A DNA stretch of 64,000 bases from Metapseudomonas boanensis (GTDB lineage Bacteria; Pseudomonadota; Gammaproteobacteria; Pseudomonadales; Pseudomonadaceae), in contig NZ_JAGTIS010000002.1 of assembly GCF_018704125.1 (NCBI RefSeq), positions 558,001 to 622,000 on the forward strand, written 5' to 3'. Numbering within the stretch: the stretch's first letter is position 1; the number at the start of each line of letters is the position of its first letter. The notes beneath the pieces were generated by a model, which saw nothing but the letters and a program-made list of their open reading frames with translations, did no database searches and was not told the origin of the DNA. The position numbers and the translations under genes were made by a program. Positions 8,616 to 17,698 of this stretch are shown here, piece by piece.

Positions 8616-9779
8616 TCAGAGACTGCCGGTGAAACGGATCATGTAGATGTTGCGTTCATAGCTTTCGCCAATGGCGGTGGAATCGTCTTCGGCGTATGTG
8701 TAGCCGACACCCACATCCAACCAACGGCGCATCTTGTAGGTCAGGCCCAGGCCCAGGCTCTTGATCTTGTCGTCACGATCGATGTCCTGGTACTCCTCGT
8801 CGGAGTAGCTGTAGCTGACGTCGGAGCTCAAGCGCTCGAGCCAGTCGTGCTTCCAGCTCAAGGTAGCGCTCTGGACCTTGATGGCGGAAGCACCATCGTC
8901 ACCTTCGTCGATCGCACGACGGGTATTCAGGTTGAACGTCGAGTAGGTGCGCGGCTTCCAGCTGACCCCCACCTCCCACATCGAACCGCTCTGGTCGTCG
9001 ACGCCGGATTCATCAAAACGCTTTTTCTCGCCACCAAACTTGACGGTGCCGCTGGTCTTTGCGGTGGCGTCCCAGGTCAGACCGCCGAGCAGAGCGATGT
9101 TGTTGCTGTTGAGGCGATCGTTCGAAACGTACTCGAAGTCGGTATGGCGTGCCTCGACCAAGGCGCGGGTCTTGGGTGCTACACGGTAGTAGAAGGTGCT
9201 GCTGAGTTCGGTAGTGTCACGCTCGTTCTCGGCATTGATGTGGTCGGTGTTTCGATAGCGCAGTTCCTCGTAATTGGCACCTAGATCGACCTGTGCACGG
9301 GCGGTCTTGGCACCGTAGGTGTACACGCCGCCAATATTGCTGGTGGTGGGCTTGTCGTTCTGGACGTTCTGGTCCTTCGAGTCCGTGTCCTCAACCTGTT
9401 GGTAGCCCGCGTTCAACTTAAGATTGTTGCGCGCATCGAACATGAACCCGGCATCTGCGAACAGGTAGTGGTCTGTGTTGTCGTCTTTGCGGCTCGAATG
9501 AAAAATGTCGCTGCTAGCCTTGTATGTCAGCGCATAAGCACTCTTGCGGCCTTTGGCGCCCAGTACGAAGGTCGGGGCGATCCTGGTTATCCAGGAAGAC
9601 TCCTCATTCTCTTCAACTGCTCGGAAGTTGTCGTCGTACCACTCGCCCACTTCGAGCGTCGGGGTGAAGGTCAGGCTTTCGGACAACTTGATATATTGCG
9701 GCTCAATTGCCCAAGCATTTGCAGTTAGTGCTGCTGAAATGGCGGCAGCCAGTGAAATTGCTTTCAACCTCATGCACAT
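8616..9779 (-). CDS. Outer-membrane beta-barrel protein of the EPS operon (putative beta-barrel porin-2 family)
   Basis: 387 residues from the ATG at 9779, which has GGGGG five bases ahead; an ATG at 9773 is the alternative and the longer reading to 9854 has no such site. A signal peptide ends near ANAWA. The mature part alternates polar and hydrophobic residues with many aromatics, typical of barrel strands, and ends in the outer-membrane signature YMIRFTGSL. It resembles VpsM/EpsL-like barrels found beside short OPX proteins. Likely role: the outer-membrane channel through which the polysaccharide leaves. This role rests on context. Confidence 0.8.
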   Translation of the reverse strand: MCMRLKAISLAAAISAALTANAWAIEPQYIKLSESLTFTPTLEVGEWYDDNFRAVEENEESSWITRIAPTFVLGAKGRKSAYALTYKASSDIFHSSRKDDNTDHYLFADAGFMFDARNNLKLNAGYQQVEDTDSKDQNVQNDKPTTSNIGGVYTYGAKTARAQVDLGANYEELRYRNTDHINAENERDTTELSSTFYYRVAPKTRALVEARHTDFEYVSNDRLNSNNIALLGGLTWDATAKTSGTVKFGGEKKRFDESGVDDQSGSMWEVGVSWKPRTYSTFNLNTRRAIDEGDDGASAIKVQSATLSWKHDWLERLSSDVSYSYSDEEYQDIDRDDKIKSLGLGLTYKMRRWLDVGVGYTYAEDDSTAIGESYERNIYMIRFTGSL

Positions 9780-9883
9780 AGGGCCCCCAATGATCCTTTT
9801 TGTGGCTTTGCTGGCGAAAATTGCAAAACTATGCGGACGCCTAAGGTAACGCATTGGTACTGTTATAGCTGAGTTTTAGTCGA

Positions 9884-10615
9884 CTAATTTGGGCTGGCAG
9901 AGCCACCGCCACCGCTGCTGCTCGGCGAACTGGAGGTGGCGGCAGAACTGGTATCAGCCGAGGTAGCGCTGTTGTCGGCGTCGTTGGTCCCGGCAGTTTG
10001 GGCTCGGGCGGCGCTTATGGGAGCGGTATCAGGGCCACCGACGCTGTTAGGCGGGTTGGAGGTGGCAGTCGTGTTGGAGGAGCGGTTTTTGGCCGAGGCA
10101 GTGTTGTTGCCAGCGGCATTGTTTGCGGCATTGCTGATCGAGGCGGCTTGGGCTGGAGCGGCCGTTACGGCAGCGGTAATGATGGCCGAGGCCTGGTCTG
10201 GAGCGGCGGTCATGGCAGCAGCAGCAATGTCTGGGGCCTGCCCAGGAGCGGCAGCCACGGCTTCGGAAACGATGGCTGGGGCCTGGTCCGGAGCAGCGTT
10301 TATGGCAGCGGCAATGATGGCTGAGGCCTGGTCCGGAGCAGCGGTTATGGCAGCGGCAACGATGGCTGCAGCCTGGTCCGGAGCGGCACCTACTGCAGCG
10401 GCAACGATGGTTGTGGCTGCCTCAGAATTTGCGGCAACGATATTGGCGATGGCGTCGGCCAAAGCATCACCATGCGCAGCAGCCACGGTCCTGGCCTGGG
10501 CTCCGGTCAGGGCTATGCCTGCAGACTGCAGAGCGGCCAGGGTGGATTGGTCAGCGAAAGCCTGACCAGAAGTCAGCGCCATAGCCAAGGTAAGAACGGA
10601 AAGCGCTTTACGCAT
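9884..10615 (-). CDS. Secreted alanine-rich 15-residue-repeat protein, first gene of EPS operon
   Basis: 243 residues from the ATG at 10615 (GAGGA eight bases ahead). A signal peptide ends at GQAFA (residue 21). Residues 78-167 are six exact-length repeats of 15 residues with consensus APDQAxAIxxAAxxA, preceded by a weaker copy at about 62-77. The tail (168-243) is low-complexity Asn/Ser/Thr/Gly, ending SSSGGGGSASPN. There is no catalytic motif or membrane anchor. The repeats should form amphipathic helices with Ile and Ala on one face. I do not recognise a named family. Being first in the operon it may be a matrix or export accessory protein. Confidence 0.75.
   Translation of the reverse strand: MRKALSVLTLAMALTSGQAFADQSTLAALQSAGIALTGAQARTVAAAHGDALADAIANIVAANSEAATTIVAAAVGAAPDQAAAIVAAAITAAPDQASAIIAAAINAAPDQAPAIVSEAVAAAPGQAPDIAAAAMTAAPDQASAIITAAVTAAPAQAASISNAANNAAGNNTASAKNRSSNTTATSNPPNSVGGPDTAPISAARAQTAGTNDADNSATSADTSSAATSSSPSSSGGGGSASPN
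10115..10384 (-). repeat. Six tandem 45-bp coding repeats
   Basis: In-frame repeat units of 45 bp encoding APDQA(A/S/P)AI(V/I)xxAAxxA six times at residues 78, 93, 108, 123, 138 and 153, with no length variation. Unit sequences differ, so the array is not freshly expanded, but unit number could still vary between strains. Confidence 0.85.
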
Positions 10616-11489
10616 ATCGAACGTCCTCATTGGATACTGCATGGATATCCGTCACCCTTGTGCTTTGAGTAGCGGGCGGTTATCGGGTGTTGCGACAACG
10701 CTGCTTTTCTCGAAGGCGCTTGTGAACAACCGCGAGCCACCTTCATCGATGTGAGTAGCCAGACACGCTACCGCCCCAAGTTTTTTTCCGCCTTAACCTG
10801 AGAGCGGTGGTGCTAGATCCAGATGCATGAGAAGCAAATCCTTACGACCCGGCGCGCCGAATACAGCTCAGCGCACCATGTCGTTTGGAAGGATAGTTGC
10901 GGGGAGATCACGTGAACTGACGCCTGTATTGCCCCAAAAACCGTCAGTCGGAATTCCCTCTGCTCCTCCTCCCCTCGACTCTTTCATCGGCCCAGGTGTC
11001 GTGGAGACCTGCACAACCTGGAACTGAGCCCCATCAGGAGGAGGCTCGGGCAACCCGTGTCATCCCGGTCAACTCAAGATCGAGACGGTCAAAGCCAGCG
11101 GCCGAAGATGGTCTGCCCATCGCCGATGGGGGCCGCCCACACGGGCACACCGGCGAGGTCTTCGAGCAGCGAAAAACAGGATGTCCGGTGTCTGAATGCC
11201 GCGCAGTACGGGCTGTCCGAGTGGATTTGCTGGCCGCATGCAGCTCGGTCTGGCAGCGCTTCTTCAAGGCCAATAGCCTGATAACAGCGTGAGACGGCAG
11301 GGTAGCTGCCAAGACAATGCAGAGGGGGCGATGCCATCGAGATGCCCATGACTCCGACCACCGCCAGGATGCATTCGCCTGTGGCATTTGAGATGCGCTA
11401 TTTCAAAAGACTGGAGAGCGTCGGGAATAGCCGGAGCGATCCACCTCACTATTGACCGCTGGATTGACGCCTGAAAAACGACACACCCT
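10616..11489. other. 874-bp non-coding leader/promoter region of the EPS operon
   Basis: No ORF here has a convincing start or family match. It holds the ops element at 10765-10775, about 150 bp upstream of the first EPS gene, and must hold the EPS promoter; I could not fix a -35/-10 pair. A-runs (T7 on the plus strand at 10781-10787) lie just upstream of ops in the direction of transcription. Short minus-strand ORFs at 10868-11053 and 11089-11361 are noted but not accepted. Confidence 0.5.
10765..10775 (-). promoter_or_regulatory. ops element (RfaH recruitment site) in EPS leader
   Basis: The minus strand reads GGCGGTAGCGTG, matching the ops core (GGCGGTAG followed by YNT) that pauses RNA polymerase and recruits RfaH. 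It lies in the transcribed orientation, about 150 nt upstream of the first gene of a long polysaccharide operon, as in JUMPStart leaders. The rfaH gene lies about 700 bp further upstream on the same strand. The 11-base match plus correct orientation plus adjacent rfaH makes chance unlikely. Confidence 0.85.
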
Positions 11490-11996
11490 TCAGAGCTTCC
11501 TGACTCCGGTCAGCGGCATGAGGAGCTTCTGCTCGCGCTGCAGGAAATTGAGCAGAAGAACGACGCGTGTTTCCCCATCCATTGCCAGGAAAATGGCCTC
11601 GAGGTCGGCGAACGGCCCCTCATTGATACGAACCCTTTCACCAATCGACAGCAATTCCTCTACGCAGGGCTCATGTTCGCGCCGCTGGAGTTGTTCGATC
11701 AGGCCATCACTGAGCACCGCCGGCTGGTTGCCAAAGCTCACGATACGATTGACACCCCGCGTCGAGCGCAAGGGCCCCCAGTTATCCTCCTGGCTGAGAT
11801 GGACGAACAGGTAGCCTGGGAAAAGTGATTCTTCCGCGATCTCCCGCCGCCCTTTGACCAGGCGCTCGCGCCTGAATTTGGGGTGATAGCAGACATAGTC
11901 CTGACGCCGCAGATTTTCCTCAGCGCGCTCTTCCTGGCGCACCTTGCACTGGACCACGTACCAGGCTCTACCTGCGCTTTCCTTATTGGAGGTCAT
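11490..11996 (-). CDS. rfaH: Transcription antitermination protein RfaH (NusG paralogue)
   Basis: 168 residues from the ATG at 11996 (GGGGAG upstream). The NGN domain is seen as RAWYVVQCKVRQEERAEENL, then ESLFPGYLFVHL and RSTRGVNRIVSFGNQPA. The KOW-region half includes GERVRINEGPFADLEAIF and VVLLLNFLQREQ, with the E-A-I-F and L-L-L-N pattern of RfaH rather than NusG. RfaH joins polymerase at ops and suppresses pausing and Rho termination in long, poorly translated operons. It is encoded immediately upstream of an operon carrying ops, so it is probably a dedicated regulator. The genome must also have a housekeeping nusG elsewhere. Confidence 0.93.
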   Translation of the reverse strand: MTSNKESAGRAWYVVQCKVRQEERAEENLRRQDYVCYHPKFRRERLVKGRREIAEESLFPGYLFVHLSQEDNWGPLRSTRGVNRIVSFGNQPAVLSDGLIEQLQRREHEPCVEELLSIGERVRINEGPFADLEAIFLAMDGETRVVLLLNFLQREQKLLMPLTGVRKL

Positions 11997-12353
11997 CCGC
12001 AAAAACTCCCCTGCTTATGTTGCGGGCAACAACATCGTGTGTTGCATCCCCTGACGTTAAGAACATAGGGCACACGGCGGGACGATGCCATTCATACGTC
12101 GCTGAAAACGTTACCCGCGCACACCGTCGTGTTTGTCATCCATTCTCAACCCGCCCGCCCCAGAGAAATAGAGCAGTCCTCTGCAGGCCCGCGTCTTGTT
12201 CGCGGCGACAGGCCCTGCTGATTCGTCGAGGCTTTCCGTCCAACGACGGTTCTGCCAGGGGGGTACAATTATTCCAGTCACAGGCCGCTTACGCGCAAGG
12301 CTGGATGCTGGTCCACAATCGATGCAGAAAATCTTCAAATTCGGGGAATAGAC
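11997..12353. other. Divergent intergenic region between rfaH and rmlB
   Basis: 357 bp with no supported gene; it must contain the start regions for both divergent units. On the plus strand a TACAAT at 12264-12269 could be the -10 for rmlB, but no good -35 sits 17 bp before it. Confidence 0.4.
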
Positions 12354-13418
12354 ATGCGAATTCTGGTCACTGGCGGAGCCGGTTTCATTGGCTCGGCACT
12401 GATTCGCTACGTGCTCACGAAGACGAGCCACGAAGTGCTCAACCTGGACAAGCTGACGTACGCCGGCAACCTCGAGTCGCTTGAAACCGTGGCGGACAAC
12501 CCTCGCTATCAGTTCATCCAGGCCGACATCGCCGATAGCAAAGCCGTGGACGCAGCCCTGGCCCGCTTCCAGCCGGACGCGGTGATGCACCTGGCCGCGG
12601 AATCCCATGTGGACCGCTCCATCGACGGGCCTGCGGCGTTCATCCAGACCAACATCGTGGGTACCTACAGCCTGCTGGAAAGCGTGCGCACCTATTGGCA
12701 GGGCCTGGAAGAGGCCCGCAAGGCGGCCTTCCGCTTCCATCACATTTCCACCGACGAGGTTTACGGCGACCTGCACGGTGTCGATGACCTGTTCACCGAA
12801 ACCACGCCCTATGCACCGAGCTCGCCGTACTCGGCCAGCAAGGCGGCTTCCGATCACCTGGTCCGCGCCTGGCACCGCACCTACGGCCTGCCGGTGCTGG
12901 TGACCAACTGCTCGAACAATTACGGCCCTTATCACTTCCCCGAGAAGATGATCCCGCTGATGATCCTCAACGCGCTCGAAGGCAAGCCGCTGCCGGTATA
13001 CGGCGATGGCCAGCAGGTCCGCGACTGGTTGTATGTCGAGGACCATGCACGTGCGCTGCTCGAAGTCGTAAGGCGCGGCACGGTGGGCGAGACTTACAAC
13101 ATCGGTGGCCACAACGAGCAGAAGAACCTCGATGTAGTGCGCGGCATCTGCGCGCTGCTGGAAGAGTTGGCACCGAACAAGCCCGAAGGGATCCAGCGAT
13201 TCGAGCAGCTGATTACCTTCGTGAAGGACCGCCCGGGCCACGACCAGCGCTATGCCATCGATGCCGGCAAGATCAAGCGAGAACTGGGTTGGGTCCCGCA
13301 GGAAACCTTTGAAACCGGCCTGCGCAAGACCGTGCAGTGGTACCTCGACAACCTCGACTGGTGCCGCCGCGTGCAGGACGGCAGCTATCAACGTGAACGA
13401 CTGGGAGTCTCGGTATGA
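12354..13418 (+). CDS. rmlB: dTDP-glucose 4,6-dehydratase
   Basis: Second step of dTDP-L-rhamnose synthesis, converting dTDP-glucose to the 4-keto-6-deoxy sugar. 354 residues, an extended SDR enzyme: NAD-binding [10 protein letters not shown] near the N-terminus, [22 protein letters not shown] and the catalytic YSASKAASD. The C-terminus [11 protein letters not shown] is characteristic of RmlB. It is first in an rmlB-A-C-D operon in which every junction overlaps by four bases, divergent from rfaH. Confidence 0.97.
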   Translation: MRILVTGGAGFIGSALIRYVLTKTSHEVLNLDKLTYAGNLESLETVADNPRYQFIQADIADSKAVDAALARFQPDAVMHLAAESHVDRSIDGPAAFIQTNIVGTYSLLESVRTYWQGLEEARKAAFRFHHISTDEVYGDLHGVDDLFTETTPYAPSSPYSASKAASDHLVRAWHRTYGLPVLVTNCSNNYGPYHFPEKMIPLMILNALEGKPLPVYGDGQQVRDWLYVEDHARALLEVVRRGTVGETYNIGGHNEQKNLDVVRGICALLEELAPNKPEGIQRFEQLITFVKDRPGHDQRYAIDAGKIKRELGWVPQETFETGLRKTVQWYLDNLDWCRRVQDGSYQRERLGVSV

Positions 13419-14287
13419 AAGGGATCGTCCTTGCCGGGGGCTCAGGCACGCGCCTGCACCCCACCACCTTGGGCGTCTCCAAACAGCTGCTGCCGATCTA
13501 TGACAAACCGATGATCTATTACCCGCTCTCGGTCCTGATGCTCGCGGGCATCCGCGAGATCCTGGTGATCTCCACCCCGAAGGACTTGCCGCAATACCGC
13601 AACCTTCTGGGTGACGGCAGCCAGTTCGGCGTCGAATTCAGTTATGCGGTGCAGCCGTCGCCGGATGGTCTGGCGCAGGCATTCCTGATTGGCGAGGAGT
13701 TCATTGGCGATGACTCGGTGTGCCTGATCCTCGGCGACAATATCTTCCATGGCCAGCACTTCACCGAGCAGCTCAGACGCGCGGCCAGCCAGCCGAGCGG
13801 CGCAACCGTTTTCGGCTATTGGGTAAACGACCCGGAACGCTTTGGCGTGATTGAGTTCGACACTGAAGGTCGGGCGGTCTCCATCGAGGAGAAGCCCATG
13901 CAGCCCAAGTCGAGCTACGCCGTCACCGGCCTGTATTTCTATGACAATGACGTGATCGAGATCGCCAAGGCGGTGAAGCCATCATGGCGAGGTGAACTGG
14001 AGATCACCGACGTCAACAATGCCTACCTCGCGCGAGGTGACCTACGTGTCGAGCGTTTTGGCCGAGGCTTCGCCTGGCTGGATACCGGCACCCCTGACAA
14101 CCTGCTGTTAGCCTCCCAGTATGTGCAGACCATCGAGCAGCGCCAGGGGCTGAAGGTGGCCTGCCTGGAGGAAATAGCATTCCAGGCCGGCTGGATCACC
14201 AAGGAGCAGTTGCTGGCCAGGGCTGAGACCTTCGGTAAGACCGGCTACGGTCAGTACCTATTCAAATTGGCGGGAGAACACGTGTGA
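13415..14287 (+). CDS. rmlA: Glucose-1-phosphate thymidylyltransferase, rhamnose-operon copy
   Basis: First enzyme of dTDP-L-rhamnose synthesis. 290 residues with [28 protein letters not shown] and the ILGDNIF active-site segment. The ATG overlaps the rmlB stop (ATGA) and its own stop overlaps the GTG start of rmlC. It is a paralogue of the EPS-locus copy at 909-1781. Confidence 0.97.
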   Translation: MKGIVLAGGSGTRLHPTTLGVSKQLLPIYDKPMIYYPLSVLMLAGIREILVISTPKDLPQYRNLLGDGSQFGVEFSYAVQPSPDGLAQAFLIGEEFIGDDSVCLILGDNIFHGQHFTEQLRRAASQPSGATVFGYWVNDPERFGVIEFDTEGRAVSIEEKPMQPKSSYAVTGLYFYDNDVIEIAKAVKPSWRGELEITDVNNAYLARGDLRVERFGRGFAWLDTGTPDNLLLASQYVQTIEQRQGLKVACLEEIAFQAGWITKEQLLARAETFGKTGYGQYLFKLAGEHV

Positions 14288-14829
14288 AGGTAACCGCAAC
14301 TGCGCTTGCGGACGTATTGATCCTGGAGCCCAGGGTATTCGGCGATGAGCGCGGCTTCTTCTTCGAAAGCTTCAATGCACGCGAGTTCGCTCAAGCCACC
14401 GGCCTGACGCCGGAGTTCGTACAGGACAACCATTCTCTCTCGCAACGCGGCGTGCTTCGCGGCCTGCACTATCAACTGCAACAGGCCCAGGGCAAGCTGG
14501 TGCGTGTCGTCCAGGGCGAGGTTTTCGATGTGGCGGTGGATATCCGCCGCAATTCGCCGACCTTTGGCCGTTGGGTCGGGGCCTATCTGTCCGCCGAGAA
14601 CAAGCACCAGATGTGGGTCCCCGAAGGCTACGCGCATGGTTTCCTGGTGCTCAGCGAGACGGCTGAGGTGCTGTACAAGGCCACTGATTACTATGCGCCG
14701 CAACATGAACGTTGCATCCGTTGGGACGATCCCGAACTGGCCATCGATTGGCCGCTGGCAGCTCCCCCCGTGCTTTCTGCAAAAGATCGGGTCGGTACCG
14801 ACTTCAAGGGCGCGGACGTATACCCATGA
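14284..14829 (+). CDS. rmlC: dTDP-4-dehydrorhamnose 3,5-epimerase
   Basis: Third step of dTDP-L-rhamnose synthesis. 181 residues, starting at a GTG (14284) that overlaps the rmlA stop as GTGA. Cupin motifs: [32 protein letters not shown] with the catalytic histidine, [14 protein letters not shown], and [14 protein letters not shown]. The stop overlaps the ATG of rmlD. Confidence 0.97.
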   Translation: MKVTATALADVLILEPRVFGDERGFFFESFNAREFAQATGLTPEFVQDNHSLSQRGVLRGLHYQLQQAQGKLVRVVQGEVFDVAVDIRRNSPTFGRWVGAYLSAENKHQMWVPEGYAHGFLVLSETAEVLYKATDYYAPQHERCIRWDDPELAIDWPLAAPPVLSAKDRVGTDFKGADVYP

Positions 14830-15689
14830 AAATTCTGGTCACTGGCTACAGTGGCCAGGTTGCCTGCGAGCTGCAGATGAGCCTGGCCGACGCCGGCGAA
14901 GTCATGGCCCTGGGGCGCGATCGACTCGACCTGGCAAAGCCCGACGAGATTCGCCAGCACGTCCGCGCTCTGACCCCAGACCTGATCATCAATGCCGCCG
15001 CCCATACGGCCGTCGACCTGGCAGAGACCGAGCCGGACGTTGCCTTCGCGATCAACGCGACGGCACCCGGCGTGCTGGCCGAGGAAGCGGCGGTCCTGGG
15101 CGTTCCGCTGATCCACTACTCTACGGACTACGTCTTCGATGGCGAGAAAGACGGCGCCTATACCGAGGACGATATTCCCAACCCGCTTGGCGTCTACGGT
15201 CGCAGCAAGTTGGCCGGGGAGCAGGCGATTCAGGCGGTGGGTGGCGAGCATCTGATCCTGCGCACCAGCTGGGTCTATTCGCTGCATGGGCGCAATTTCC
15301 TGCTGACCATGCAGCGGCTGCTGCAAGAGCGCGACGAGCTGCGCGTGGTGAGCGATCAAATCGGTGCGCCGACCTGGGCTGGCAGCATCGCCCAGACAAC
15401 GGCGCAACTGGTGCGCCAATGGCAAGCCGGCACGCGTGCATGGGGGGTCTATCACTTCACCGCCCAGGGCGAGACTTCGTGGTTCGGTTTCGCCAGCGCC
15501 ATCGCCGACCACTTGCGCGCCGAGGGCAAACCCTGCGCGCGACTGCTGCCGATTCCGTCCAGCGAATACCCGACGCCGGCCCGGCGCCCGCTGAACTCGC
15601 GGCTGGATTGCAGCAAGCTGGCGCGGGATTGGCAGGTCCGCCTGCCGGATTGGCGCGCCGGCCTGGAGGCGTGCCTCAAGCAAGGTTGA
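14826..15689 (+). CDS. rmlD: dTDP-4-dehydrorhamnose reductase
   Basis: Last step of dTDP-L-rhamnose synthesis (NADPH-dependent reduction). 287 residues from the ATG at 14826, coupled by ATGA overlap to rmlC; the in-frame extension to 14712 lies within rmlC and is discarded. Motifs: LVTGYSGQVACEL (a variant of the usual GxxGQ), NAAAHTAVDLAE, STDYVFDGEKDG and YGRSKLAGE. The gene order B-A-C-D differs from the B-D-A-C order I recall for P. aeruginosa. Confidence 0.96.
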   Translation: MKILVTGYSGQVACELQMSLADAGEVMALGRDRLDLAKPDEIRQHVRALTPDLIINAAAHTAVDLAETEPDVAFAINATAPGVLAEEAAVLGVPLIHYSTDYVFDGEKDGAYTEDDIPNPLGVYGRSKLAGEQAIQAVGGEHLILRTSWVYSLHGRNFLLTMQRLLQERDELRVVSDQIGAPTWAGSIAQTTAQLVRQWQAGTRAWGVYHFTAQGETSWFGFASAIADHLRAEGKPCARLLPIPSSEYPTPARRPLNSRLDCSKLARDWQVRLPDWRAGLEACLKQG

Positions 15690-15709
15690 GCGACTTCGCC
15701 GGCCCCTGG

Positions 15710-15782
15710 GCATTCGCCAGCAAGCTGGCTCCTACAGGAGTAGGCCGAACTTGATGTAGGAGCGAGCTTGCTCGCGAATGCC
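15710..15782. repeat. Inverted pair of REP elements (REPIN-like)
   Basis: Two REP cores in opposite orientation, GCATTCGCCAGCAAGCTGGC...TCCTACA at 15710-15735 and TGTAGGAGCGAGCTTGCTCG...CGAATGCC at 15755-15782, separated by about 20 bp, between rmlD and dctB. It could fold into a long hairpin and may protect the rml mRNA 3' end. Confidence 0.85.
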
Positions 15783-15886
15783 GCATTTTCACGAGCAAAT
15801 ACCCTGCGCCCCCCTCACGTACGAGGCAGGCTCACCGGGCCAGCTGATGCCATAATGCGCCTCATCGTCAGGTGCATTGAGTCCGC

Positions 15887-17698
15887 ATGACAGCCGCTCC
15901 CCTCCCCCATCGCCCCCGCTGGCGCAGCCTTGTGCTGCTGGCTCTGCTGCTGGCCCCGTTGCTGTGGCCGGTGCAGCACCTGAGCGAGCGCTACTACAGC
16001 CAGTCTTTGGCGGAACAGAATCGCCAGACCCTCGACCTCTACGTGGCCAACCTGCTGGGCACCTTGCACCGCTATGAGGTGTTGCCACCGATCATGGCCG
16101 ACCTGCCGCCGCTCAGGTCGCTGCTCGCCGCGCCGGACGATGGCTCTCTGCAGGACGAGGCCAACAGACTGCTGGCCGAGGTTCGCCAGGAAACCGGCGC
16201 TGATGTGATCTACCTGATGAGCCCGCAGGGCAAGACGCTCAGCTCATCCAACTGGGACCAACCTGACAGCTTCGTGGGCCGCAATTTCACCTTCCGCCCG
16301 TACTTCCGCGAAGCCTTGGCCGGCAAACAGGGGCGGTTCTTCGGCCTTGGCACCACGTCGCGCAAGCGCGGCTACTTCTTCGCCAGCCCGGTTCGCGAGG
16401 GCGCGAAGATCATCGGCATCCTGGTGGTGAAGGTGGACCTGGACGACGCCGAGACGCTGTGGGGGAAAACGCCGGAACAACTGATGGTGACTGACGCCAA
16501 TGGCGTGGTGATCATCTCTTCCCGCAGCGATTGGCGCTTCCGGGCCACCCGGCCACTGGACAATGCCGAGCGTGCGGCCATCGCCGCCAACCAGCCATAC
16601 CCGACCCAGGCCCCGGCCCCGCTTGAACTGGATGACAACGCCTGGCTCACGCAGAGTCGCGAGCTTAACCAAACCGGGCTGACCGCCAGCATCCTCACCC
16701 CGCGCCAGCTCATCGATCGCCAGGTCAGCACCACGGTCGCCATCGCTGGCGCCACCCTGCTGGCCCTGTTGCTGCTGCTCGGGCTGCTGATGCAACGACG
16801 CCGACACTACCTGGACCGCATCGCCCTGGATGCCAGTGCACGGCGCGAACTGGAAATGCGCGTGCTGGAGCGCACCCGTGACCTGGAAGCGCTCAACAGC
16901 CGCCTCAAGGAGGAAGTGCTGGAGCGCGAACACGCCCAGCAGGAACTGGTCAGCGCCCAGGATGAGCTGGTCCAGGCCAGCAAACTCTCGGCCCTGGGCA
17001 CCATGTCCGCCAGCATCAGCCACGAGCTCAACCAGCCCCTGGCCGCCATCCGCAGCTACGCCGACAACGCGGGTGTGCTGCTCGACCATCAGCGGTTCGA
17101 CGATGCGCGTGGCAACCTCAAGCAGATCAGTGAATTGACCGGCCGCATGGCCTCGATCATCGCCCATCTACGTGCATTTGCCCGGCGTGATCGACATGCC
17201 CCCGAGAGCGTGGCCCTGCAGCCCGCCCTGGACGACGCCCTGGCGCTGGTCGCCAAACGTCGCCGCGCCATGGAGGTGGAACTGATCCGCGACCTGCCGG
17301 ATGCGCCAATCTGGGTCCAGGCCGGCGAAACCCGCCTGCGCCAGGTCCTCGGCAATCTGCTCGCCAACGCCCTCGACGCCTTGGCGGAGAAGCCGCATCC
17401 CCGGCGTATCTGGCTCAGCACCGTAACCACCACCGAGGGTGTCGAACTGCACATTCGCGACAATGGCCCAGGCTTTTCCGAAGACGCCCTGCGCCGCGCA
17501 CGCGAGCCTTTCTTCACTACCAAGACCAGCACCCAGGGCCTTGGCCTGGGACTGGCGATTTGCGATAGCCTGATGCGCGCGCTGGGCGGCGAGCTGGTCT
17601 TTGCCAACCACCCTGACGGGGGCGCCCTGCTGACCCTGCGCATGCGTAACGCCGCCCCTGGTGTCACCTCCCTGCCTCTCGAGGATTCCCCTGCATGA
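15887..17698 (+). CDS. dctB: C4-dicarboxylate sensor histidine kinase DctB
   Basis: Membrane sensor of the DctB/DctD pair that responds to succinate, fumarate and malate. 603 residues: TM1 at about 13-32, periplasmic double-Cache domain, TM2 at about 285-305, a coiled coil, then HisKA with SISHELNQPLAAIRSYADNA around the phosphorylated histidine and HATPase with DNGPGF, REPFFTTK and GLGLGLAI. Its stop overlaps the dctD start (ATGA). A REP pair lies upstream. Confidence 0.95.
   Translation: MTAAPLPHRPRWRSLVLLALLLAPLLWPVQHLSERYYSQSLAEQNRQTLDLYVANLLGTLHRYEVLPPIMADLPPLRSLLAAPDDGSLQDEANRLLAEVRQETGADVIYLMSPQGKTLSSSNWDQPDSFVGRNFTFRPYFREALAGKQGRFFGLGTTSRKRGYFFASPVREGAKIIGILVVKVDLDDAETLWGKTPEQLMVTDANGVVIISSRSDWRFRATRPLDNAERAAIAANQPYPTQAPAPLELDDNAWLTQSRELNQTGLTASILTPRQLIDRQVSTTVAIAGATLLALLLLLGLLMQRRRHYLDRIALDASARRELEMRVLERTRDLEALNSRLKEEVLEREHAQQELVSAQDELVQASKLSALGTMSASISHELNQPLAAIRSYADNAGVLLDHQRFDDARGNLKQISELTGRMASIIAHLRAFARRDRHAPESVALQPALDDALALVAKRRRAMEVELIRDLPDAPIWVQAGETRLRQVLGNLLANALDALAEKPHPRRIWLSTVTTTEGVELHIRDNGPGFSEDALRRAREPFFTTKTSTQGLGLGLAICDSLMRALGGELVFANHPDGGALLTLRMRNAAPGVTSLPLEDSPA

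Noticed and set aside
11034-11387. Minus-strand ORFs in the EPS leader (also 10868-11053 and 11089-11361)
   Set aside because: No ribosome sites or recognisable domains, and overlapping frames are open on both strands; possible decayed sequence but not supportable.
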